The notes beneath the pieces were generated by a model. It saw nothing but the letters and a program-made list of their open reading frames with translations. It did not search any database and was not told the origin of the DNA. Made by a program: the position numbers and the translations under genes. This document shows, one piece after another, positions 1 to 6,551 of a stretch of 9,881 nucleotides of DNA. The stretch lies in the NCBI GenBank assembly GCA_003564915.1, contig PXDX01000079.1, forward strand, positions 1 to 9,881. Reading direction: 5' to 3'. Within the stretch, counting starts at the first letter, position 1; every line of letters starts with the position of its first letter. Source of the stretch: a candidate division WWE3 bacterium. Its GTDB lineage: Bacteria > Patescibacteriota > WWE3 > UBA101185 > UBA10185.

Positions 1-2
1 AG

Positions 3-386
3 ATCTTCAAAGCTAAATCGGATCTAAAAGGATTAACAACTGCGGAATTGGTCAAAAAAGATTATAAGGTCTTCGATTTCGGTGGGAATAAGGTGTTCAT
101 TAATCAAATTGAGACGGTAGAACCGGACAGTATTCTGGATCAAAAAGATTCCGTAATAGAACAATTGGAAGAAGTAAAATCCGAGCTAGGAGCGAGCTTA
201 GGATATGTGATGGTTACCGACATTTTGAATGTCAATTCCCGCGTCATATATTCCAATGAAGAAGAAAAAAGAATCCTGGAGGAAGCCTTTACTGCTGAAG
301 GAGAAAAAGGAATCGTAGATATTGGACCTAAAATGAGCCGTAAAAAGGATATCGCTCCGAAAATAGAAAAGGTTTTAATTAAATAA
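3..386 (+). CDS. ppaC: Manganese-dependent (family II) inorganic pyrophosphatase, C-terminal part (5' end outside window)
   Basis: This is the last 127 codons of a cytoplasmic pyrophosphatase that splits PPi to phosphate and pulls nucleic-acid and aminoacyl-tRNA synthesis forward. The frame is open to the window edge: position 3 begins IFKAKSDLKGLTTAEL, so the methionine-like TTG at 48 is internal and not a start. What is visible is the DHHA2 domain. The segment with KDYKVFDFGG near the edge, a central VMVTDIL strand and the terminal SRKKDIAPKIEKVL match the C-terminal half of B. subtilis PpaC. The SRKK element holds the Arg-Lys pair that contacts the phosphates in this family. The metal-binding DHH half lies upstream and cannot be checked. 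The stop is 2 bp before gyrA, so the two are probably co-transcribed. Confidence 0.88.
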   Translation: MFKAKSDLKGLTTAELVKKDYKVFDFGGNKVFINQIETVEPDSILDQKDSVIEQLEEVKSELGASLGYVMVTDILNVNSRVIYSNEEEKRILEEAFTAEGEKGIVDIGPKMSRKKDIAPKIEKVLIK

Positions 387-388
387 AG

Positions 389-2941
389 ATGGCAGAAAAG
401 ATTACTAAAATAACAGAAGAAGACAACAACGGTGACAACGGCGTGATTAAGACCAGTATCACGAAAGAAATGCAGAAGGCTTACCTTGATTACGCCATGA
501 GCGTAATTGTTTCGCGTGCACTTCCTGATGTTAGAGACGGTCTAAAACCAGTTCACAGAAGGATCATTTACGCCATGCAAGATCAGAACATGACGGACTC
601 AAATAAGTACAACAAATCTGCTGCTGTGGTCGGAGAAGTAATGAAGAAATATCACCCCCACGGAGATACGGCAATCTATGATTCTTTAGTAAGAATGGCG
701 CAGGATTTTTCGATGAGATACCCGCTTATATCTCCACAAGGAAACTTTGGGAGCATCGATGGGGATCCGGCAGCCGCAATGAGGTACACAGAGTGCCGGA
801 TGGAAAAGATTGCGGAAGAATTGTATGCCGACATAGACATGGAAACCGTTCCTTTTGTCAGAAATGATCTGCAGAATATGGAACCCGAGTTTCTTCCTTC
901 CAAACTTCCTAATGTCTTGTTAAACGGCGCATCGGGTATAGCCGTTGGAATGGCCACTAACATACCTCCCCATAATCTAAGCGAAGTGGTGGACGGCTTA
1001 GTGCACTTAATAAAAAGAGCAGATAATATTGGTGAAGAACCGGAAGAAGGCGCTGAAGAACAAGTTGCACAGACCGATTTTGAGTCAGAGGCCACGGTAG
1101 AGGAGCTTATTGAACATATTAAAGGTCCCGACTTTCCAACGGGAGGTATAATCTTCGACCAGAAAGAGATAATGCAAATGTATGCTACAGGTAAGGGGAG
1201 AGTGGTAACCAGAGCAAAGATGGAGACCGAAACCGGAAAAGGAGGAAAAACTCAGATTATTGTTACAGAAATTCCTTATCAAGTGAATAAAGCTGGGTTG
1301 TTAGAAAAAATAGCTGAGTCCGCAAAAAAGGATAAGATCCAGGGGCTTTCCGACCTTAGAGATGAGTCGGACAGGGATGGGATGAGAATTGTAATGGAAT
1401 TAAAGCGGGGAGCAATTCCTAAAAAGGTTGAGAACCAATTATACAAACACACCCCTCTCCAAAGTACTTTCAATACAAATACTGTAGCTCTACTAAACGG
1501 AGAACCTAAACTTCTGACTTTAAAAACTATTCTAGAAGAGTTCGTAAAGCACCGACAGAAAATAGTAGTAAATAGAACAATATTTTTACTCAAAAAAGCT
1601 CGCGCGCGAGAGCACATTCTCCTTGGACTAAAAATAGCCCTGGATAATCTTGATGCCGTAATAAAACTCATCAGAGGAAGTAAGGATGTTGATACGGCAA
1701 AGACCGGTTTAATGAAGAATTTTGACCTTAGCGAAGAACAAGCTCAAGCTATTTTGGACATGCAGTTAAGACGTTTAGCAGCACTGGAAAGACAAAAGAT
1801 AGAAGATGAGCTCAAGGAAATAATAAAAACAATAAAGGATCATGAGGGACTTCTGGCATCTCCCTTAAGAATTATACAGACTGTGGAGAACGAGCTTTTG
1901 GAGCTTAAAGATACATACGGAGATGAGAGAAGAACTAAGGTATTCAAAGGGAAGGCAGGTCAAATATCCGCTGAGGATATGATTGCCGACGAAAGCTGCA
2001 TAATAACGATTTCCGAGGAAGGGTACATAAAAAGACTAAAGGAAACATCCTACAAGACCCAGAGCAGGGGAGGGAAGGGGGTAAAAGGAACGGATCTTAA
2101 GACCGATGACAGTATGGATACGATTAGAACGTGCGGCACCCATGACTGGGGATTTTTCTTCAGTGATGAGGGGAAGGTGTACAAGATGAGGGTCTGGGAA
2201 ATACCCGAGGCTACAAGAACTTCAAGAGGTACGGCTTTGGTTAATTTCCTAGGAATATCTCAGGAGGAAAGTATAGCTTCCTTTTTAACCCTTTCGGATG
2301 ATGAATTAAAGAACAAAAACGGGTATGTATTCTTTTCCACTAAAAACGGAAAAGTTAAAAAAACAAAAATAGAAGAGTACGAAAATATCAGAACAACGGG
2401 AATCATAGCCATAGGTCTGGAAGAGGGAAATGCGCTGGTGAGGGCCGACAAAACTTCCGGAAAAGACCATATCATGCTGGTAACAAAGAAAGGTCAAGCA
2501 ATAAGATTCGGTGAAGAAGAAGTTAGGGATATGGGAAGAACGGCACGCGGAGTGAACGGGATAAAGTTCAAAAAGAAGGGTGATGAGGTCATTGGTGCAA
2601 TGATAATCCCTCTTGGAAGTGATGACTATGATGTAGTGACGGTATCAGAAAAAGGATACGGGAAGAAAACCGAGCTTTCCGAGTATCGTCTTCAGAGTAG
2701 GGGAGGGTCGGGCCTGATTACGTACAACGTTTCAAATAAAACAGGGGATTTGGTTGTGGCACGTATAGAGCCCGTGGAAGATGACGAAAAACCAAGGGAT
2801 GTACTACTAGCCACATTAAGCGGAAAAGTTATCCGAATAGCAGAAAGTCAAATTCCCCGACTCTCCAGAAGTACTTTGGGGGTAAAATTGATCAATCTAG
2901 CTAAAGGGGACGGAGTCGCCTCACTAGCTTTCATGGAATAA
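389..2941 (+). CDS. gyrA: DNA gyrase subunit A
   Basis: This is the breakage-reunion subunit of gyrase, which with GyrB introduces negative supercoils using ATP. At 850 aa it is near full family length (E. coli 875). The N-terminal winged-helix and tower region has the active-site tyrosine Y133 in AAAMRYTE. The quinolone-determining stretch is HPHGDTAIYD, with Thr94 at the E. coli Ser83 position and Asp98 at the Asp87 position. The C-terminal beta-pinwheel has a GyrA box variant QSRGGKG at 558-564, which marks it as GyrA rather than ParC, and a second QSRGGSG at 769-775. An acidic insertion (about residues 211-236, rich in Glu) sits before the GPDFPTGG motif, where E. coli has a short turn. 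The ATG lies 2 bp after ppaC. No Shine-Dalgarno sequence is evident, so translation may be coupled to the upstream gene. gyrB is not in the window. Confidence 0.97.
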   Translation: MAEKITKITEEDNNGDNGVIKTSITKEMQKAYLDYAMSVIVSRALPDVRDGLKPVHRRIIYAMQDQNMTDSNKYNKSAAVVGEVMKKYHPHGDTAIYDSLVRMAQDFSMRYPLISPQGNFGSIDGDPAAAMRYTECRMEKIAEELYADIDMETVPFVRNDLQNMEPEFLPSKLPNVLLNGASGIAVGMATNIPPHNLSEVVDGLVHLIKRADNIGEEPEEGAEEQVAQTDFESEATVEELIEHIKGPDFPTGGIIFDQKEIMQMYATGKGRVVTRAKMETETGKGGKTQIIVTEIPYQVNKAGLLEKIAESAKKDKIQGLSDLRDESDRDGMRIVMELKRGAIPKKVENQLYKHTPLQSTFNTNTVALLNGEPKLLTLKTILEEFVKHRQKIVVNRTIFLLKKARAREHILLGLKIALDNLDAVIKLIRGSKDVDTAKTGLMKNFDLSEEQAQAILDMQLRRLAALERQKIEDELKEIIKTIKDHEGLLASPLRIIQTVENELLELKDTYGDERRTKVFKGKAGQISAEDMIADESCIITISEEGYIKRLKETSYKTQSRGGKGVKGTDLKTDDSMDTIRTCGTHDWGFFFSDEGKVYKMRVWEIPEATRTSRGTALVNFLGISQEESIASFLTLSDDELKNKNGYVFFSTKNGKVKKTKIEEYENIRTTGIIAIGLEEGNALVRADKTSGKDHIMLVTKKGQAIRFGEEEVRDMGRTARGVNGIKFKKKGDEVIGAMIIPLGSDDYDVVTVSEKGYGKKTELSEYRLQSRGGSGLITYNVSNKTGDLVVARIEPVEDDEKPRDVLLATLSGKVIRIAESQIPRLSRSTLGVKLINLAKGDGVASLAFME

Positions 2942-2948
2942 TAAAACT

Positions 2949-2962
2949 CTAATATAAATTAG
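2949..2962. repeat. Small AT-rich inverted repeat after gyrA
   Basis: CTAAT and ATTAG form a 5-bp stem around ATAA, just past the gyrA stop. No T-tract follows, so it is at best a weak 3'-end structure. The 82-bp gap between gyrA and rnhB contains nothing else I can name with confidence. Confidence 0.25.
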
Positions 2963-3023
2963 TATATTCAGACGAGTATCGAAATCTTTGGGTAGTAAAA
3001 TCCTGATAAAATCTAATTAAATT

Positions 3024-3737
3024 ATGCTTAATTTGAAGTACGAACTGGAACTGATTGGAAAAGGATTAGATCACGTGGCCGGAGTGGATGAAGCGGGAAG
3101 AGGGCCTCTAGCCGGCCCAATAGTTGCAGCAGCGGTGATCCTGGATCCGAAAATAATAATTGAACTATCAAACCTTTGGAAAGAACTTAAAAAATATGAC
3201 TCAAAAACAAAAGATAAACATCTATCTAAAAAGAGCTACAAAAATTCCTATGATAAGTACGCAGAAATCAAGGACTCAAAAAAGCTGACCGAAAAGATCC
3301 GAGAAGATCTCTACGAATTTATCATAAAAGAGGCGAGAGATTATTCCGTTGCCAGAATCTCAAGTACAGAAATAGATCAAGAGGGTATAGCTTGCGCAAA
3401 TAGCAGAGGGTTTACTATTGCAGTGAAATCCCTCCGGGTAAGTCCGGATCATGTGCTGTCAGATCACTTCCGGCTGGAAGATATCTCCGTTGAAAGCCAG
3501 ACCAATATTTCAAAAGGAGACAATAAAAGCATAACCATAGCCGCAGCCTCCATAGTAGCCAAAGTATACAGGGACCGAATCATGAGAAAATATGCCGATG
3601 AATTTCCTCAGTACGGTTTCGAAAAACACAAGGGGTACGGAACCAAATATCATAAAGAAGCCATTTTAAAACACGGTCCCTGTGCAATACACAGAAAAAG
3701 CTTTGAACCGGTAAAATCAATGCTTATTGTTAAATAA
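3024..3737 (+). CDS. rnhB: Ribonuclease HII
   Basis: This cytoplasmic endonuclease cuts the RNA strand of RNA/DNA hybrids and removes single ribonucleotides misincorporated in DNA. All four acidic catalytic residues can be placed by alignment to E. coli RNase HII: D22 and E23 in VDEAGRGPLAGP, D147 in VLSDHF and D166 in SKGDNKS. The GRG motif that reads the ribonucleotide 2'-OH is at 25-27. The usual IAAASIVAKVYRD helix, HKGYGTKYH and the terminal HRKSFEPVK are present. At 237 aa it is longer than the typical ~200 aa. The excess is a Lys/Tyr-rich insertion of about 33 residues (roughly 43-82) between the first strand and the DSKKLTEK motif. The ATG has no clear Shine-Dalgarno sequence. TAAAAT at 3007-3012 could be a -10 element, but no good -35 accompanies it. 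Confidence 0.95.
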   Translation: MLNLKYELELIGKGLDHVAGVDEAGRGPLAGPIVAAAVILDPKIIIELSNLWKELKKYDSKTKDKHLSKKSYKNSYDKYAEIKDSKKLTEKIREDLYEFIIKEARDYSVARISSTEIDQEGIACANSRGFTIAVKSLRVSPDHVLSDHFRLEDISVESQTNISKGDNKSITIAAASIVAKVYRDRIMRKYADEFPQYGFEKHKGYGTKYHKEAILKHGPCAIHRKSFEPVKSMLIVK

Positions 3738-3751
3738 GAGTACAAAAACTA

Positions 3752-3760
3752 TGCTAAAAT
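3752..3760 (+). promoter_or_regulatory. Possible extended -10 promoter for the IMPDH/GMPR-like gene
   Basis: TGCTAAAAT fits an extended -10 (TGn plus TAAAAT) and ends 9 bp before the ATG at 3770. No convincing -35 is present at normal spacing; TTGTTA at 3727-3732 is 22 bp away. If used, transcription would begin within a few bases of the start codon, giving a leaderless or nearly leaderless mRNA. This is inferred from sequence only. Confidence 0.35.
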
Positions 3761-3769
3761 ATAGATAAA

Positions 3770-4873
3770 ATGCGTGATAGCAAGCAAAAAAGCAGAGACA
3801 TCTCGTTGGCTTTATCTTTTGACGATGTAATTCTAAAACCGCAAAGATCAACAATAAATTCCCGGTCAGAAATAGATCTGACAACCAGGATCAGCCCAAC
3901 TCTAGAGCTGAAAATCCCTTTGATAGCAACCAACATGGATTCGGTGACCGGGGTGGAGATGGCAGTAAAAATGAGTGAGTTGGGCGGTCTGGCAATAATT
4001 CCAAGATTCGAATCAATTGAATCTCAAGCCAACAAAGTTTCCGCCGTAGCAGAGAAAGCGACTATTGTAGCAGCCTCTATCGGAATAAAAGAAGGTACGG
4101 TCAGAGCCGAAGCGCTTGTAAATGCGGGTGCTAAAGTTTTAAATATTGATGTTGCCCACGGTCATATGGAACAGAACTTACAATTCACTAAAACAATTAA
4201 AAATAAGTTTGGAAAGGAAGTTACTGTGATTTCAGGGATCGCAGCAACAGGGGAGTGTGCGCAGGATCTTTACAAAAGCGGAGCTGATTGTGTGTTCCTT
4301 GGGATTGGAGGAGGATCAATTTGCACCACAAGAAAACAAACCGGCTGCGGTCTCCCCACAATGGAATCTATTCTCAGGATTAGTAGGGTCGCTAGAAAAG
4401 AGAACAAAACTTTCATTCCCGGCGCCGGAATAAGGAACTCCGGGGATATTGTCAAAAGTCTGGCAGGCGGAGCTTCCGCTATTGCTGCGGGATCCCTCTT
4501 TGCCGGAACCAAGGAGGCTCCGGGCGAGATAATCGAGATCGGTGGTAAAAAATATAAAAGATACAACGGTTCTACCAGCAAATTTGAAAAGGACAAACAT
4601 TTAAGCAAAATCCCTGAAGGAAAAAATTCTGCCTACACCATACATATTGAAGGAGTAGAAGCCTTGATCGAATATAAAGGCCCGGTAGAGAACACGGTTC
4701 TGGATCTTCTAGCGGGCGTGAGATCGGGTCTCAGTTATTGTGGGGCTAGGAGCATAAATGAATTGTGGCAGAAGGCCGAATTCCTGCAAGTTACCCCGGG
4801 AGGACTCCGTGAAGGTGGGGCCCATGATGTCATACAATGGGATCAAAGGGCAGTAGACAATCCGATAAACTAG
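3770..4873 (+). CDS. IMP dehydrogenase / GMP reductase family protein, CBS-less and divergent
   Basis: This is an IMPDH/GMPR-fold (TIM barrel) enzyme of purine nucleotide interconversion. The N-terminus (ALSFDDVILKP, ATNMDSVTG), IDVAHGH, and the catalytic loop GGGSICTTR with Cys185 and Thr187 fit the superfamily. At 367 aa it lacks the two CBS domains of ordinary IMPDH, going directly from IPRFESIESQANKV to the core. Signals for the exact reaction conflict. KQTG after the catalytic loop, the TSKFEKDKH flap and the short length are GMP-reductase-like, and I see no Arg-Tyr flap dyad of IMPDH. The C-terminus (EGVEALIEYKGPV, SGLSYCGA, GLREGGAHDV) is IMPDH-like. The Asp of the ADGG/SDGG loop, which holds the substrate ribose hydroxyls in both enzymes, reads Gly218 (PGAGIR). 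I therefore give no symbol. It starts 32 bp after rnhB. Confidence 0.85.
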   Translation: MRDSKQKSRDISLALSFDDVILKPQRSTINSRSEIDLTTRISPTLELKIPLIATNMDSVTGVEMAVKMSELGGLAIIPRFESIESQANKVSAVAEKATIVAASIGIKEGTVRAEALVNAGAKVLNIDVAHGHMEQNLQFTKTIKNKFGKEVTVISGIAATGECAQDLYKSGADCVFLGIGGGSICTTRKQTGCGLPTMESILRISRVARKENKTFIPGAGIRNSGDIVKSLAGGASAIAAGSLFAGTKEAPGEIIEIGGKKYKRYNGSTSKFEKDKHLSKIPEGKNSAYTIHIEGVEALIEYKGPVENTVLDLLAGVRSGLSYCGARSINELWQKAEFLQVTPGGLREGGAHDVIQWDQRAVDNPIN

Positions 4874-4879
4874 ATCGTA

Positions 4880-5875
4880 CTAATCTTCAGTATCTTCCGG
4901 AATAATATCTTTGTGAAATTTCTTATGCACGTCTTTTAATTTCTTATCCGTTATATGGGTATAGATCTGAGTCGTAGACACGTCGGAATGACCTAAAAGC
5001 TCCTGAACGGAGCGCAAATCCGCTCCTTCGGAAAGAAGTCCGGTCGCAAAAGTGTGACGCAAGGTGTGGGGGGTAGCGTCAATTGCTATCCCGGCCCGTA
5101 AGGTATACTTCTTGACCATACGCTGAATACTGCGCGCACTTAAACGCAGGGACTCACCTTCGGAATCGTTATCATCCATATTCTTGCCGGAATATCTTAA
5201 GAACAAAGGTTTAAAATCATCGTGACGTGTAGATAAATAACGACGTATCCATTCTTTCGCGGCATCGCTTAAATATACTATGCGAGCTTTCCCTCCTTTA
5301 CCTACAACCGTAAACTCACCCGTCTTCAAGTTTATATCATCAACATCCAGCGCCACTAATTCACTGACCCGCAGACCGGTGCTGAAAAGTGTTTCCAGAA
5401 TAGCGCGGTCGCGTACTCCGGAGCGCTTATTTAAATCCTGTACTGAAAAAAGTCTCTCCAATTGCTCAGAATTTAATACATTAGGCACACGATCGGACTC
5501 TTTACCTAAAATTATTTGGTCGGGGGAGGGGACATCAAATTCTTTTTCCACAATTAAATACTTTAGAAACGCTCTTACAGCAACCAAAAACGTCTTTTGA
5601 GTGGATCTTTTGTACCTCTCAGATGACTTTGAACTCTTTCTTCTGTTGAGGGCAACTCGATATTTATGAATATTTTCGGTAGTTAGATCCCGAACAACCA
5701 AATTTTCTTTGGATAAAAATCCACTCAACCAATTTAAAAAATCGTTTAAATAAAAATCGTACATTTTTATAGTACTTTGTGCCAGATTTTTGTCGACCTC
5801 ACAAAACTCCAAATATTCTATCAGTAAGGGGTATAAACTGTTTTTTGATTTTTTGGAAGAGGATATATTACCCAT
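4880..5875 (-). CDS. xerD: Tyrosine recombinase, XerC/XerD family
   Basis: This is a site-specific recombinase, probably the enzyme that resolves chromosome dimers at a dif site. At 331 aa it is slightly longer than E. coli XerD (298). An N-terminal core-binding SAM-like domain (about 14-115) is followed by the catalytic domain. The full catalytic set is present: R169 (STGLRVSEL), K193 (VVGKGGKAR, 24 residues after the Arg as in XerD), H270 and R273 (HTLRHTFAT), H296 (LLGHSDVS) and nucleophile Y305 (TTQIYTHI). The last motifs are closer to XerD than XerC, but one enzyme may do both jobs, so the symbol is provisional. An acidic insertion (about 229-243) lies between the beta-hairpin and the Box II helices. 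It is convergent with the preceding gene (6 bp between stops). No phage, integron or transposon genes are near, and a dif-like site lies 333 bp upstream of its start. Confidence 0.92.
   Translation of the reverse strand: MGNISSSKKSKNSLYPLLIEYLEFCEVDKNLAQSTIKMYDFYLNDFLNWLSGFLSKENLVVRDLTTENIHKYRVALNRRKSSKSSERYKRSTQKTFLVAVRAFLKYLIVEKEFDVPSPDQIILGKESDRVPNVLNSEQLERLFSVQDLNKRSGVRDRAILETLFSTGLRVSELVALDVDDINLKTGEFTVVGKGGKARIVYLSDAAKEWIRRYLSTRHDDFKPLFLRYSGKNMDDNDSEGESLRLSARSIQRMVKKYTLRAGIAIDATPHTLRHTFATGLLSEGADLRSVQELLGHSDVSTTQIYTHITDKKLKDVHKKFHKDIIPEDTED
5523..5530 (+). other. KOPS-like GGGNAGGG word inside the xer gene (antisense to coding)
   Basis: GGGGAGGG matches the E. coli FtsK-orienting motif GGGNAGGG and points right, toward the dif-like site at 6209-6236. 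It lies on the non-coding strand of xer, so its orientation is not explained by the coding-strand purine bias that could explain the copies in gyrA. Confidence 0.4.
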
Positions 5876-5895
5876 CTACTACTCTAAAAACGCCT

Positions 5896-5909
5896 TAGAA
5901 TGGATTCTA
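5896..5909. repeat. Palindrome TAGAAT-GG-ATTCTA upstream of xer
   Basis: A perfect 6-bp inverted repeat with a 2-bp centre begins 21 bp upstream of the xer start codon. Position and symmetry suit an operator or a short 5'-leader hairpin, but no protein can be assigned. Confidence 0.3.
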
Positions 5910-5992
5910 GAGCCTCCTTATTTGAGCTGTTTTATAGGAAATATGTACCATGTCCTAATTTATATCTTATATTACATGAATGTGCAATCCAA

Positions 5993-6000
5993 GGGGAGGG
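5993..6000 (+). other. KOPS-like GGGNAGGG word
   Basis: GGGGAGGG on the + strand, in non-coding DNA, 209 bp left of the dif-like site and pointing toward it. It matches the E. coli FtsK translocation signal. Whether the FtsK of this organism reads this word is unknown. Confidence 0.4.
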
Positions 6001-6029
6001 AAGTAATGTAAAACTTCTTTGGGGGCTTT

Positions 6030-6042
6030 CGGAAAATTTCCG
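6030..6042. repeat. 13-bp palindrome CGGAAA-A-TTTCCG
   Basis: A perfect 6-bp inverted repeat around a single A, in non-coding DNA. The symmetry suggests a dimeric protein site. No T-tract follows on either strand, so it is not a standard terminator. Confidence 0.35.
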
Positions 6043-6166
6043 CACGAAGACGGATGAGATGTAAAAATAAAAAAGAAGTAGGATCTTAAGACTCGAATGG
6101 GGAACAGAATTTTAATTCCGGTAAATAAAAAATTTTTGCGGGGAATTTCTTTGCAGTTTATTTTTA

Positions 6167-6186
6167 GGGAAGGGGGGGGGTGTGGG
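6167..6186 (+). other. KOPS-like word fused to a G9 run; G-quadruplex motif
   Basis: GGGAAGGG (6167-6174) matches GGGNAGGG and points to the dif-like site 34 bp downstream. It runs into nine consecutive G (6172-6180) and then TGTGGG, which satisfies the four-run G3 quadruplex rule. The exact run length is prone to sequencing and replication slippage. Confidence 0.4.
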
Positions 6187-6208
6187 TCGATGAATCGTGA
6201 AATGTTCA

Positions 6209-6236
6209 ACGTCGTATAATGTATGTTTAACGACAT
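6209..6236. other. Putative dif-like XerCD/lox-type recombination site
   Basis: The layout is 11-6-11, as in dif. The left arm is ACGTCGTATAA, the centre TGTATG and the right arm TTTAACGACAT. The arms are imperfect inverted repeats (8 of 11; 9 of 12 if extended one base each way). The left arm end and centre, ATAATGTAT, are identical to E. coli dif, and the left arm agrees with B. subtilis dif at 8 of 11 positions. The same bases resemble phage P1 loxP, sharing 14 consecutive positions (6212-6225) and about 25 of 34 overall. An additional imperfect half-site copy (ATGTTCAACGTC, 6202-6213) repeats TATGTTTAACGAC at 6222-6234. Its position next to a complete Xer-type gene supports the call. Binding or recombination is not shown. 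Confidence 0.5.
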
Positions 6237-6375
6237 TAGAAACGCGGAAACGATGACAAGACATGTAAAGAGGTTTTTGGGGTCATAAATAAAGGGTGGG
6301 GGTGAAACCTCCCGAGGAGCCTATTAAAAGGGATAAATTGCTACTAATTAACACGAATTATCTTGATCCCTGCAG

Positions 6376-6402
6376 ATATTAAATATATTTAATTAATTAA
6401 TT
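6376..6402. other. 27-bp A/T-only tract
   Basis: Twenty-seven consecutive A/T bases including TTAATTAATTAATT, 18 bp left of a DnaA-box match. It would melt easily and could be a DNA-unwinding element or simply an UP-like AT-rich spacer. Nothing else supports a function. Confidence 0.35.
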
Positions 6403-6420
6403 CACTATTACTCCTTAGAG

Positions 6421-6429
6421 TTATCCACA
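6421..6429 (+). promoter_or_regulatory. DnaA-box match (TTATCCACA)
   Basis: This is a perfect match to the bacterial DnaA-box 9-mer. I found no second good box in the interval (TTATCCTAA at 6578-6586 is a partial match), so a single copy could be chance or an isolated regulatory box. Confidence 0.4.
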
Positions 6430-6447
6430 AAGCGGAAATATTAAAAG

Positions 6448-6513
6448 TATGACAACCGTACATTAGAACGGAAGTATGACAAATCCCCTACCCTATTATG
6501 ACATCCATACATT
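6448..6513 (+). repeat. TATGACA direct-repeat array (three copies)
   Basis: TATGACA occurs at 6448-6454, 6475-6481 and 6497-6503. Copies 1 and 3 extend to 17 bp with 15 identities (TATGACA, then A/T, CC, G/A, TACATT). Copies 1 and 2 share AGTATGACAA (6446-6455 and 6473-6482). The spacings are 27 and 22 bp. The repeats are iteron-like and probably a protein-binding array. They are too degenerate, and the spacers too uneven, for CRISPR. Confidence 0.5.
6486..6493 (-). other. KOPS-like GGGNAGGG word, reverse orientation
   Basis: CCCTACCC on the + strand is GGGTAGGG on the - strand. It lies in non-coding DNA, 250 bp right of the dif-like site, and points back toward it. It is the first reversed copy after the site. 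Confidence 0.4.
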
Positions 6514-6527
6514 TTTAGCGTTTCACA

Positions 6528-6551
6528 CTATAGGATGCTATAGGCTATAAG
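6528..6551 (+). repeat. CTATAGG/CTATAAG heptamer cluster
   Basis: CTATAGG at 6528-6534 and 6538-6544 is followed directly by CTATAAG at 6545-6551 and then by TATAAT (6553-6558). This is a short cluster of near-palindromic heptamers upstream of no + strand gene. No known site type is recognised. Confidence 0.35.

Noticed and set aside
4880..5875. Integron, phage or transposon integrase
   Set aside because: The catalytic motifs and spacing are XerD-like, and there are no cassette, attachment, cargo or phage genes nearby.
5967..6236. 89-codon open frame on the - strand in the gene-free interval
   Set aside because: Its translation is Pro/His/Phe-rich without a domain, it runs through the G9 tract and the dif-like site, and it has no promoter or ribosome site. 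Most likely chance.
6206..6239. A phage P1 loxP site or Cre system
   Set aside because: Similarity to loxP is notable (14 bases in a row), but the outer arms differ and the neighbouring gene is Xer-like, not Cre. Shared architecture of tyrosine-recombinase sites explains it better than transfer from P1 or a vector.
6299..6320. Intrinsic terminator or structured RNA around CTCC-CGA-GGAG
   Set aside because: The stem is only 4 bp, with no T-tract on either strand, and it matches no RNA family I know.
6448..6513. CRISPR array
   Set aside because: There are only three short degenerate repeats with uneven spacing, and no cas gene is in the window.
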